Assembly (NCBI GenBank): GCA_937900575.1
Contig: CALCEI010000127.1
Coordinates: 1-12,725 of the forward strand
Source: an uncultured Clostridia bacterium
GTDB taxonomy: Bacteria; Bacillota; Clostridia; Christensenellales; UBA1242
DNA length: 12,725 nucleotides
Direction: 5' to 3'
In this document: piece after piece, positions 7,078 to 12,725 of the stretch
Numbering within the stretch: the stretch's first letter is position 1
Layout: the number at the start of each line of letters is the position of its first letter
Program-made: the position numbers and the translations under genes
Notes under the pieces: generated by a model
Databases searched by the model: none
Seen by the model: only the letters and a program-made list of their open reading frames with translations
What the model was told of the DNA's origin: nothing

Positions 7078-7197
7078 TTATGAACAAGATTTTGGACCAC
7101 GGCTTGAGCCACAGCCTTTGCAACCCTTTTCTCTTCCACCACAATCTCTAACTTTGCATGTACATTTTTTTGTTTCTTTTTTCTTTTTACTAATCAT
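7078..7197 (-). CDS. Small lysine- and cysteine-rich protein, 39 residues, unknown function
   Basis: This short ORF starts at ATG 7197 behind an ideal AGGAG site (7204-7208, 6 bases upstream) and stops 7 bases before an intrinsic terminator. The first 11 residues are very basic (MISKKKKETKK). The remainder holds six cysteines, C12, C14, C19, C26, C29 and C38, including CxC (12-14) and CxxC (26-29), with many Gly, Lys and Arg and no hydrophobic core or membrane segment. Such spacing suggests metal binding, as in small zinc ribbons or metallothionein-like peptides; the basic end could bind nucleic acid. I do not recognise a family. The cysteine pattern does not look like the SCIFF radical-SAM peptide, and no modification enzyme is nearby, so a modified-peptide precursor is unlikely. 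A palindrome lies just upstream at 7212-7227. Confidence 0.7.
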   Translation of the reverse strand: MISKKKKETKKCTCKVRDCGGREKGCKGCGSSRGPKSCS

Positions 7198-7211
7198 AAA
7201 AATCTCCTTTT

Positions 7212-7227
7212 TGTAACTTCAGTTACA
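7212..7227. promoter_or_regulatory. Perfect palindrome just upstream of the Cys-rich gene
   Basis: TGTAAC and GTTACA, 6-bp perfect arms around TTCA, end 3 bases before the AGGAG site of the 39-residue gene. It may be a repressor operator or a small leader hairpin near the ribosome site. No clear promoter hexamers were found; TAATAAT around 7256-7262 on the minus strand is a possible -10 with a poor -35. I see nothing else in 7228-7284. Confidence 0.4.
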
Positions 7228-7284
7228 GTGTTAGTTTGTGCAGAAATTTTTAAATTATTACGAAATTTTGCCTTGTATTGAAGA

Positions 7285-7332
7285 AAAACAAAAAAGTGCA
7301 ATAACACAATACGTTGTGTATTTTGCACTTTT
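7285..7332 (-). terminator. Terminator of the asp23-fakA operon
   Basis: A long hairpin: AAAAGTGCAA (7292-7301) pairs with TTGCACTTTT (7323-7332), and ACACAA (7304-7309) with TTGTGT (7314-7319), with a small internal bulge and a TACG loop. The minus-strand end runs into TTTTTTGTTTTTC. It begins 15 bases after the fakA stop. Confidence 0.88.
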
Positions 7333-7347
7333 GTTATGCTCTATATT

Positions 7348-8982
7348 CTATTCAACAGAAACTAAGTAATAGTAAACAGGTTGACCACCATAAACAACTG
7401 AAACGTCAACATTTGGATATTTTTCTTCCAAAGTTGCAAGCAATGCATTTGCATCATCTTCTGTTACTCCGTCGCCATAGAACAAGGTTACGTTGCTTGA
7501 TTCTTCATCAACCAATTTAGCAATTAAGTCTGCTGTTGTTGCAGAAACTTCTTTACCTGTTGTAAGCACAGCGTGATTGTCAAGACCCATAATGTCACCA
7601 ATTGTAACATCAATTCCGTCCACATTTGTTGTTCTAACTGCATAAGTTACTGCACCAGATTTTACGCAACTCATGGATTCGGTCATATTCTCTGTGTTCT
7701 CTTCTTTGGAACAGTTTGCATCAAAAGCCAAAATTGCATTTATGCCTTCTGGAATGCTCCTTGAAGGGATAACAATAAGTTCTTTATCTGTAATGTCGTT
7801 TGCTTGTTGCGCTGACATTATGATGTTTTTATTGTTTGGAAGCACAAAAATTGTTTTTGCATTAACTTTATCTGCTGCTGTTGCAATATCATTTGCGCTT
7901 GGATTCATGGTTTGTCCACCACTTATCACATAATCAACATCAAGGTCTTTAAATGCACCATTTAAGCCTTCGCCTGCTGCAACTGTGATGATTCCATACT
8001 CTTTCATTGGCTCTTTTTCTTGCTCTTTACGCATTTGACGGTTTTGTTCAAGCAAATTTTCAATTTTTACATTGGAAAGTTCGCCAAGTTGCAAAGCATA
8101 TCCAATTGCTCTGTTAGGTTCATTGGTATGTACATGCACTTTAACAAGTTGCAAATCGCCCACACAAAGCACACAATCGCCAATTTCACACAATCTTGCA
8201 CGCAAACTGTTGATATCTGCGTCTGTCGTCTTTTCAAAAATGTTGATTATCACAAATTCTGTGCAATATGCAAACTTGATATCTGCCAAAGATTGGAATG
8301 CTACGTGGAATTCTTCACTTGTATAGTCCTTTTCCACATTGTCAACAAACTCAACTTCTGCTGCTTCGCCTGTAAGTGCCTTGTAGAAGCCACTGAAGAA
8401 ATGCATCAAACCACGGCCACCAGCATCAACAACACCTGCTTTTTTAAGAACAGGAAGCAAATCTGGGGTTGTTTGAAGGGTTGCTTCACCATGTGCAATG
8501 ACATCATTTAAGAATTCTTCGTAAGATTTTGCTGATTTAACGGCTTGTTTGCTTCTTTCTGCCATACCTTTGATAACCGTCAAAATTGTACCCTCTTTTG
8601 GCACAGTAACTGCTTTATAAGCCATTTCTGCACCAACTTGGATTGCTTTTGCAAAATCCTTAAGTGGAATTTCGGTTGCATTGGACATGAGAACTGAACA
8701 CATACCCTTGATGATTTGTGAAGTGATAACACCACTGTTACCCCTTGCACCTTTAAGTGCACCACGGTTATATGCCACACAAACTGAATCTATTGTGTTA
8801 GATTCACAATTATTCATTTCTGTTGCAGCACTTTTAAGTGTCAAACTCATGTTTGTTCCTGTATCGCCATCTGGCACAGGGAACACATTTAATGCATCTA
8901 TTGTCTTTTTATTTTCTTCAACAAGTGAATATCCACTTGCAAACATTCTCCTTAACGTAGAACCGTCAATTGTCTTAATCAT
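7348..8982 (-). CDS. fakA: Fatty acid kinase catalytic subunit (DhaL/DAK2 domain, YloV family)
   Basis: FakA is the ATP-binding half of the FakA/FakB kinase, which phosphorylates fatty acids carried by FakB so that host or medium fatty acids can enter phospholipid synthesis. The 544 residues match the usual length of about 550. The N-terminal DhaL domain (about 1-205) shows NVFPVPDGDTGTNM (32-45), whose aspartates hold Mg-ATP, and KGARGNSGVI (77-86). The middle domain has C240 (in FAYCTEF) and VHVHTNEP with H283 and H285, matching the zinc site described for this domain. The C-terminal part (about 326-544, beginning MKEYGIITV) has the DegV-like fold expected to dock FakB. The AGGAG site (8991-8995) overlaps the stop codon of asp23, so the two are likely translationally coupled. 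No FakB (DegV) gene is in the window; fakB genes are commonly unlinked. Confidence 0.95.
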   Translation of the reverse strand: MIKTIDGSTLRRMFASGYSLVEENKKTIDALNVFPVPDGDTGTNMSLTLKSAATEMNNCESNTIDSVCVAYNRGALKGARGNSGVITSQIIKGMCSVLMSNATEIPLKDFAKAIQVGAEMAYKAVTVPKEGTILTVIKGMAERSKQAVKSAKSYEEFLNDVIAHGEATLQTTPDLLPVLKKAGVVDAGGRGLMHFFSGFYKALTGEAAEVEFVDNVEKDYTSEEFHVAFQSLADIKFAYCTEFVIINIFEKTTDADINSLRARLCEIGDCVLCVGDLQLVKVHVHTNEPNRAIGYALQLGELSNVKIENLLEQNRQMRKEQEKEPMKEYGIITVAAGEGLNGAFKDLDVDYVISGGQTMNPSANDIATAADKVNAKTIFVLPNNKNIIMSAQQANDITDKELIVIPSRSIPEGINAILAFDANCSKEENTENMTESMSCVKSGAVTYAVRTTNVDGIDVTIGDIMGLDNHAVLTTGKEVSATTADLIAKLVDEESSNVTLFYGDGVTEDDANALLATLEEKYPNVDVSVVYGGQPVYYYLVSVE

Positions 8983-8993
8983 TTATTAAACTC

Positions 8994-9341
8994 CTATATT
9001 CTAACGTCCACAATATGCACAATGACGTTTTTTACAATCATACCCGTAAAGCGTTCAACAGAATACTTTACACTTTGCCTGATTGATTCAGACACGGCAG
9101 ACGCAGAAACACCACAATGGCGCATAATGACATAGACGTCTATCTTCATACTATCATTTTCTATGGAAGTTATAACCACACCCTTATGTGCAGTTGTCAA
9201 CGCATTGCCTTTGAAAAAACTACGTTGTGATACCAAACCCACAACTCCAACACACTCTAAAACAGAAACAGCAGCAACCTTGCTGATTGCACGCTTGCTG
9301 ATGCTAATTTTTCCAAATGAGTTAAACGTAGTAAGGTTCAT
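8994..9341 (-). CDS. Asp23/Gls24-family envelope stress protein (YloU type)
   Basis: The 115-residue protein belongs to the Asp23/Gls24 family, small proteins that sit near the cytoplasmic membrane and are tied to envelope homeostasis. Visible hallmarks are GKISISKRAISKVAAVSVLECVGVVGL near the start, a basic patch with HKGVVITS, KIDVYVIMRHCGVSASAVSESIR in the middle, and VKYSVERFTGMIVKNVIVHIVDV at the end, matching the family's alternating beta-strand and amphipathic-helix pattern. ATG 9341 is chosen because GGAG (9348-9351) sits 6 bases upstream; the adjacent TTG at 9344 would be too close. It is the first gene of the operon with fakA, in the conserved Firmicutes order yloU-yloV next to a divergent rpmB. 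Its exact role is not established. Confidence 0.93.
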   Translation of the reverse strand: MNLTTFNSFGKISISKRAISKVAAVSVLECVGVVGLVSQRSFFKGNALTTAHKGVVITSIENDSMKIDVYVIMRHCGVSASAVSESIRQSVKYSVERFTGMIVKNVIVHIVDVRI

Positions 9342-9357
9342 CAAACTCTCCGAATGT

Positions 9358-9386
9358 ATTATATAATATTAAAAGTAAATTGGCAA
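9358..9386 (-). promoter_or_regulatory. Promoter of the asp23-fakA operon
   Basis: On the minus strand TTGCCA (9381-9386), a 17-base spacer and a perfect TATAAT (9358-9363). The predicted start is about 9351, so the GGAG ribosome site would be the very first bases of the transcript and the leader only about 10 bases. Confidence 0.8.
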
Positions 9387-9475
9387 ACATTTTGTTTAGA
9401 TTTTACCAAAATAAATGGTTTACTATGTTATATTATGTGTTAACAAAACAATTTCACACAAATTGGTTAAAATAC

Positions 9476-9504
9476 TTGCAATTTTGCAAAAAAAATGCTA
9501 CTAT
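9476..9504 (+). promoter_or_regulatory. Promoter of rpmB
   Basis: TTGCAA (9476-9481), a 17-base spacer and TACTAT (9499-9504). The start would be near 9511, about 30 bases ahead of the rpmB ATG. The 90 bases between this and the asp23 promoter (9387-9475) are AT-rich with no gene that I can see. Confidence 0.7.
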
Positions 9505-9541
9505 ATGCCCGTATTGATAAGAAATATTAACGGAGGTCGAT

Positions 9542-9730
9542 ATGAGTAAAGTTTGTGATATTTGTGGCAAAGGACGTATGTCAGGCAATAACGTAAGCCA
9601 TAGTATGCGCCACACAAAAAGAACATTTGATGCAAACATTCAAAAAGTTGATGTTGAAGTAAATGGTAAAAAAGGCAGAAAGAACGTTTGTTCACAATGC
9701 TTAAAAACATTAAAAAAAGAAGCTAAATAA
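9542..9730 (+). CDS. rpmB: 50S ribosomal protein L28 (bL28), zinc-ribbon form
   Basis: The 62-residue protein is a bacterial L28, a component of the large ribosomal subunit. It starts MSKVCDICGKG, followed by the NNVSHSMRHTKRTF segment typical of L28, which contacts rRNA. It keeps both cysteine pairs, C5/C8 and C50/C53 (CSQC), so it is the zinc-binding (C+) form rather than the cysteine-free form that some bacteria induce under zinc limitation. GGAGG (9532-9536) sits 5 bases before the ATG. It has its own promoter and a low-GC terminator, and is divergent from asp23-fakA, the standard Firmicutes arrangement. Confidence 0.97.
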   Translation: MSKVCDICGKGRMSGNNVSHSMRHTKRTFDANIQKVDVEVNGKKGRKNVCSQCLKTLKKEAK

Positions 9731-9743
9731 ACTTCTTTTTTTT
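9713..9743 (+). terminator. Terminator of rpmB
   Basis: AAAAAAGAAG (9713-9722) pairs with CTTCTTTTTT (9732-9741) across a 9-base loop that contains the stop codon, followed by more T. The stem is low in GC, so read-through toward the downstream micro-ORF is possible. Confidence 0.65.
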
Positions 9744-9795
9744 ATTGCCATACCTTACTTGTAACCTTTTTTGTTTGATAAACATATATGGTTAT

Positions 9796-9882
9796 ATGAA
9801 AATTTATTGTTGGAAATCGCCAAAATTTTTAAGGCCTTTCTTTAAGTTCTTCTTTAAAAATAGCATTTATTACTTAAAATAA
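9796..9882 (+). CDS. spoVM: SpoVM-like sporulation peptide, 28 residues
   Basis: SpoVM is a 26-residue amphipathic helix that marks the convex forespore membrane, recruits SpoIVA to start spore coat assembly, and restrains FtsH. This 28-codon ORF begins MKIYCWKSPKFL, against MKFYTIKLPKFL in Bacillus subtilis SpoVM as I recall it: M1, K2, Y4, K7, P9, K10, F11 and L12 are shared, including Pro9, which is important for SpoVM localisation. The rest (RPFFKFFFKN then SIYYLK) is basic and hydrophobic, as needed for a membrane-surface helix. In B. subtilis spoVM is also next to rpmB. The stop codon runs into a hairpin that works as a plus-strand terminator. CATACCTT at 9749-9756 resembles a sigma-E -10 (CATACAnT), with no good -35 seen. 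Weak points: no clear ribosome site before ATG 9796, and a short length at which chance matches occur. Confidence 0.7.
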   Translation: MKIYCWKSPKFLRPFFKFFFKNSIYYLK

Positions 9883-9903
9883 AAAAGGGCTATTGCCCTT
9901 TTT
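9882..9903. terminator. Bidirectional terminator between the SpoVM-like ORF and dnaJ
   Basis: AAAAAGGGC (9882-9890) and GCCCTTTTT (9895-9903) form a 9-bp stem with a TATT loop. The A and T tracts let it end both the plus-strand micro-ORF and the minus-strand dnaJ transcript, whose stop codon is 1 base away. Confidence 0.85.
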
Positions 9904-9904
9904 G

Positions 9905-11026
9905 TTAGTTTTTAAGTTTGTTTTTATAATTATTGGTTTTTGGATAAGCCTTATCTCCAATGCTACCTTCAAGTTCTTTTAACAATTTGATTGTGTTTCT
10001 ATCCACATCTTTTGGCATCTCGCCTTTAAGTGTTACAACAATATCGCCACTGCCTGAACCTTTAAGATACTTTATACCCTTGCCTTTAAGGGTATATTTT
10101 GTGTTGGATTGAGTTAATGGCGCAACATCTAATGTCTGCGTGCCTTTAAGATTTGGAACTTCCACCTTGCCACCAAGCAATAAGGTTGTTATTGGCACAT
10201 AAACGTCTACAAATAAATCAAAGCCTTTGCGTGTAAGTAAAGCGTGGTCCAAAACACGTATTCCAATGCGTAAATCTCCTGGAATTCCATTTGCTGATGC
10301 GGTTTGGTTACCTTCGCCATTTAAACGGATTGTTTGTTCGTTATCTATGCCTGCTGGCACTTTAACTTTTATTTTTGATGTTACAGTCTTAAGACCTGTT
10401 CCATGACAATTTGGGCATTTTTCTTTAACCACTTTGCCTTTGCCACCACAACTACGGCAAACGCCTGTTGTACGTGTCATGCCAAACAAAGTTTGTTGTG
10501 TGTATGTTACGCGACCTGCTCCGTTACACTCACTGCAAGTTACATAATCACTTTTTGATTTTGCACCTGTGCCATTACATTCAGCACAACGTTCTTTTCT
10601 TGTTACAGTAATTTCTTTTTCGCAACCAAAGGCTGCTTCCAAAAAGGTTAATGTGATTTTTGTTTCTATATCTTCGCCTTCTTCACGCATTTGAGCTGTG
10701 CCACCACGGCCGCCAAAATTACTGAAAATGTTAAAGATATCTTCAAAACCACCAAAACCTTCTCCGCCACCAAAGCCTGAAAAACCACTTCCACCAAAAC
10801 CTTGTGGACCGTCTGCACTTCCAAATTGGTCATAATTTGCTTTTTTATCCTTATCCGAAAGCACTGAATAAGCTTCGTTTATTTCCTTAAACTTTTCTGC
10901 TGCTTCTGGTGTTTTGTTAAGGTCTGGATGATACTTCTTTGCAAGTTGCCTATATGCTGATTTAATTTGGTCTTCACTTGCGTTTCTATCCACACCCAAC
11001 GTTGCGTAATAATCTTTGTTTGCCAT
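9905..11026 (-). CDS. dnaJ: Chaperone DnaJ (Hsp40)
   Basis: DnaJ delivers unfolded proteins to DnaK and stimulates its ATPase in the cytosol. The 373 residues give the complete type I layout. The J-domain (about 5-70) has HPD at 33-35. A Gly/Phe-rich stretch (about 73-109) follows. The zinc domain has four CxxCxGxG repeats at C147, C164, C190 and C204. Two substrate-binding beta domains run from about 215 to 350. ATG 11026 follows AAAAGGA (11033-11039). It is directly downstream of dnaK with a 64-base gap holding a hairpin at 11053-11080. No dnaJ promoter is evident in that gap, so transcription probably comes from the dnaK operon. The end is slightly basic and short (NNYKNKLKN). Confidence 0.97.
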   Translation of the reverse strand: MANKDYYATLGVDRNASEDQIKSAYRQLAKKYHPDLNKTPEAAEKFKEINEAYSVLSDKDKKANYDQFGSADGPQGFGGSGFSGFGGGEGFGGFEDIFNIFSNFGGRGGTAQMREEGEDIETKITLTFLEAAFGCEKEITVTRKERCAECNGTGAKSKSDYVTCSECNGAGRVTYTQQTLFGMTRTTGVCRSCGGKGKVVKEKCPNCHGTGLKTVTSKIKVKVPAGIDNEQTIRLNGEGNQTASANGIPGDLRIGIRVLDHALLTRKGFDLFVDVYVPITTLLLGGKVEVPNLKGTQTLDVAPLTQSNTKYTLKGKGIKYLKGSGSGDIVVTLKGEMPKDVDRNTIKLLKELEGSIGDKAYPKTNNYKNKLKN

Positions 11027-11052
11027 TAAAAATCCTTTTCTTATAACTGCAT

Positions 11053-11080
11053 AAAACTGCCAAAGTTAATTGGCAGTTTT
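11053..11080 (-). terminator. Intercistronic hairpin between dnaK and dnaJ
   Basis: AAAACTGCCAA (11053-11063) and TTGGCAGTTTT (11070-11080) make a perfect 11-bp stem with a 6-base loop. On the minus strand only TTTTAT follows, so it looks like a leaky terminator or an RNA-stabilising hairpin that would lower dnaJ output relative to dnaK. Confidence 0.6.
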
Positions 11081-11090
11081 TAATATGCTA

Positions 11091-12725
11091 CTATTCAACA
11101 ACAACTTCTGGGTCGCCGTCATCTTTTGGCTTATCCCCACCATTATTGTTGTTCTCCCCTTGTGCACCTGCTTGTGCTTGGGCTTGTTGATACATTTTGC
11201 TGAACACTTCATTGGAAACATTTGTTAAGTCTTCTGTTGCCTTTTTAAGTTCATCAATGCTTTCTGCTTGCAAGTGTTTCTTTGCTTCTTCGCATGCTGA
11301 GGTCAATTTTGTTTTATCTTCTTCTGCAATCTTGTCTGCATTATCTTTAAGTGTTTTTTCAATATTCAAAATCATGCCGTCAAGGTTGTTACGTGTGTCA
11401 ATAACTTCACGTTTCTTTTTATCTTCTTCTGCAAATTGTTCTGCTTCTTTAACTGCCTTGTTGATTTCATCTTCACTAAGGTTTGTTGAAGCTGTGATTG
11501 TAATTTTTTGTTCTTTGTTTGTGCCAAGGTCTTTTGCACTTACGTTTACAATACCATTAGCATCAATATCAAAGGTTACTTCAATTTGTGGAACACCACG
11601 TGGTGCTGGTGGAATACCTGTAAGTTGGAATCTTCCAAGAGATTTGTTTTGTGCAGCAAATTCACGTTCACCTTGCAAAACATTGATTTCAACACCTGGT
11701 TGATTATCTTGCGCTGTTGAGAAGATTTGAGATTTCTTTGTTGGGATTGTTGTGTTACGTTCAATCAATCTTGTGCATACTCCACCCAAGGTTTCAATAC
11801 CAAGTGAAAGTGGGGTTACGTCAAGCAACAAAACGTCTTTAACATCGCCACCCAAAACACCTGCTTGAATTGCTGCACCAATGGCAACACATTCATCTGG
11901 GTTAATACCCTTAAATGGTGTTACTGGGATTTCTTTTGACAAAGCGTCAACAACACATGGAACACGTGTTGAACCACCAACAAGCACAACGTTTGCAATG
12001 TCAGATTTGCTTAAACCTGCATCTTTAAGTGCGTTGCGTGTGCATACCAAAGTGGATTCAACAAGGTCTGCAATCATGCTTTCGAATTTTGCACGTGTAA
12101 GTGTATATTCCAAGTGCTTTGGACCTGTTGCATCAGCTGTGATAAATGGCAAACTGATTGTTGTTTGTGTCATTGTTGAAAGTTCAATTTTTGCTTTTTC
12201 TGCAGCTTCTTTCAAACGTTGTTTTGCAAGTTTATCCAAACTTAAATCAATTCCATTTTCTTTTTTGAATTCTTCAACCAATAAATCTGTGATTCTGTTA
12301 TCGAAGTCATCACCACCAAGACGTGTGTTACCATTTGTTGAAAGAACTTCAAAAACGCCATCGCCAATTTCCAAAATTGAAACATCAAATGTTCCACCAC
12401 CAAGGTCATAAACAAGTACTGTATGTGCATTTTCTTGTTTATCAAGTCCATAAGCTAAAGCAGCAGCTGTTGGTTCATTAATAATTCTTTCAACTTCAAG
12501 ACCAGCAATTTTACCAGCATTTTTTGTAGCTTGTCTTTGTGAATCATTAAAGTAAGCTGGAACAGTAATAACTGCTTCTGTAACTTCCTGACCAAGGTAA
12601 TCTTCTGCAGTCTTTTTCATTTTCTGAAGGATGAATGCAGAAATTTCCTGTGGACTGTATCGTTTTTTGTTTCCAGCTTCATCAACTTCCACACGAACAT
12701 CCTGTCCATTATCAACTACTGTATA
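11091..12725 (-). CDS. dnaK: Chaperone DnaK (Hsp70), N-terminus beyond the window
   Basis: DnaK binds exposed hydrophobic peptides in cycles of ATP hydrolysis with DnaJ and GrpE. The reading frame is open to the window edge, so the gene is cut rather than starting at the internal GTG at 12692: the first visible residues are YTVVDNGQDV, which align with about residue 95 of DnaK. The visible 544 residues include VTVPAYFNDSQRQATKNAG, NEPTAAALAYG, the phosphate loop DLGGGTFDVSILEIGDGVFEV (near 107-127 of the visible part), the adenosine motif VLVGGSTRVP, the linker region DVLLLDVTPLSLGIETLGG, the peptide-binding domain, a helical lid, and a tail rich in Gln, Ala, Gly and Asn ending EVVVE. It is followed by dnaJ. 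The usual hrcA-grpE genes and any CIRCE element would lie outside the window. Confidence 0.97.
   Translation of the reverse strand, partial: YTVVDNGQDVRVEVDEAGNKKRYSPQEISAFILQKMKKTAEDYLGQEVTEAVITVPAYFNDSQRQATKNAGKIAGLEVERIINEPTAAALAYGLDKQENAHTVLVYDLGGGTFDVSILEIGDGVFEVLSTNGNTRLGGDDFDNRITDLLVEEFKKENGIDLSLDKLAKQRLKEAAEKAKIELSTMTQTTISLPFITADATGPKHLEYTLTRAKFESMIADLVESTLVCTRNALKDAGLSKSDIANVVLVGGSTRVPCVVDALSKEIPVTPFKGINPDECVAIGAAIQAGVLGGDVKDVLLLDVTPLSLGIETLGGVCTRLIERNTTIPTKKSQIFSTAQDNQPGVEINVLQGEREFAAQNKSLGRFQLTGIPPAPRGVPQIEVTFDIDANGIVNVSAKDLGTNKEQKITITASTNLSEDEINKAVKEAEQFAEEDKKKREVIDTRNNLDGMILNIEKTLKDNADKIAEEDKTKLTSACEEAKKHLQAESIDELKKATEDLTNVSNEVFSKMYQQAQAQAGAQGENNNNGGDKPKDDGDPEVVVE

Noticed and set aside
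8020..8511. Plus-strand 163-codon ORF, Cys- and Phe-rich, inside fakA
   Set aside because: It is antisense to the well-conserved fakA reading frame, has no expression signals, and its composition mirrors fakA codons.
9387..9475. Regulatory RNA or operator in the asp23-rpmB divergent gap
   Set aside because: Only imperfect short repeats (TGTGTTAAC...TTTCACACA, ACCA...TGGT) are visible in AT-rich DNA, not above what chance would give.
11881..12411. Plus-strand 176-codon ORF opposite dnaK
   Set aside because: It is the serine-rich antisense shadow typical of dnaK genes, with no ribosome site and no independent similarity.
12690..12692. Internal GTG as the start of dnaK
   Set aside because: The frame is open to the window edge, and the upstream codons (YTVVDNGQDVR) match conserved DnaK sequence, so the gene is only cut by the window.

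Overview
The window looks like chromosomal core from a low-GC Gram-positive bacterium (Bacillota, most likely an anaerobic clostridial lineage). The evidence is AT-rich DNA with strong AGGAG-type ribosome sites, tRNA genes that encode their own CCA, the Firmicutes block rpmB / asp23 (yloU) / fakA (yloV), a dnaK-dnaJ pair, and a zinc-ribbon form of ribosomal protein L28. The standard genetic code is used. I cannot name the genus. Nothing looks like a prophage, transposon or CRISPR array.

Left part (1-1660): a truncated XRE-type helix-turn-helix regulator (minus) is divergent from a membrane-bound, processive family 2 glycosyltransferase (plus). A perfect palindrome lies between their promoters. 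Next (1660-4264): a tRNA-Leu(UAA)/tRNA-Cys(GCA) unit with a consensus promoter and terminator, then a divergent RNase R-family gene whose -10 box lies inside a 17-bp palindrome. Middle (4298-7011): a monocistronic xylulose-5-phosphate/fructose-6-phosphate phosphoketolase, pointing to phosphoketolase-type sugar fermentation to acetyl phosphate, then a tRNA-Gly(GCC)/tRNA-Val(UAC) unit. At 7078-7197 there is a 39-residue lysine- and cysteine-rich peptide gene with its own ribosome site and terminator.

Right part (7285-12725): an asp23-fakA operon (exogenous fatty-acid phosphorylation and an envelope-associated Asp23 protein), divergent from rpmB. Just after rpmB, in what looks like an empty gap, is a 28-codon ORF whose N-terminus closely resembles the sporulation peptide SpoVM. 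In Bacillus subtilis spoVM also sits next to rpmB, so similarity and neighbourhood agree. The window ends with dnaJ and most of dnaK (minus strand, N-terminus outside), separated by an intercistronic hairpin.

Transcription units are short and most end in clear intrinsic terminators. No stretch over 300 bases lacks both genes and recognisable signals: the larger gaps (1597-2029 and 6683-7077) hold tRNA pairs with their promoters and terminators. The most interesting items are the SpoVM-like micro-ORF, the Cys-rich micro-ORF, the RNase R homologue with an Asp-to-Asn change in its metal-binding motif, and the two palindromic operator candidates.
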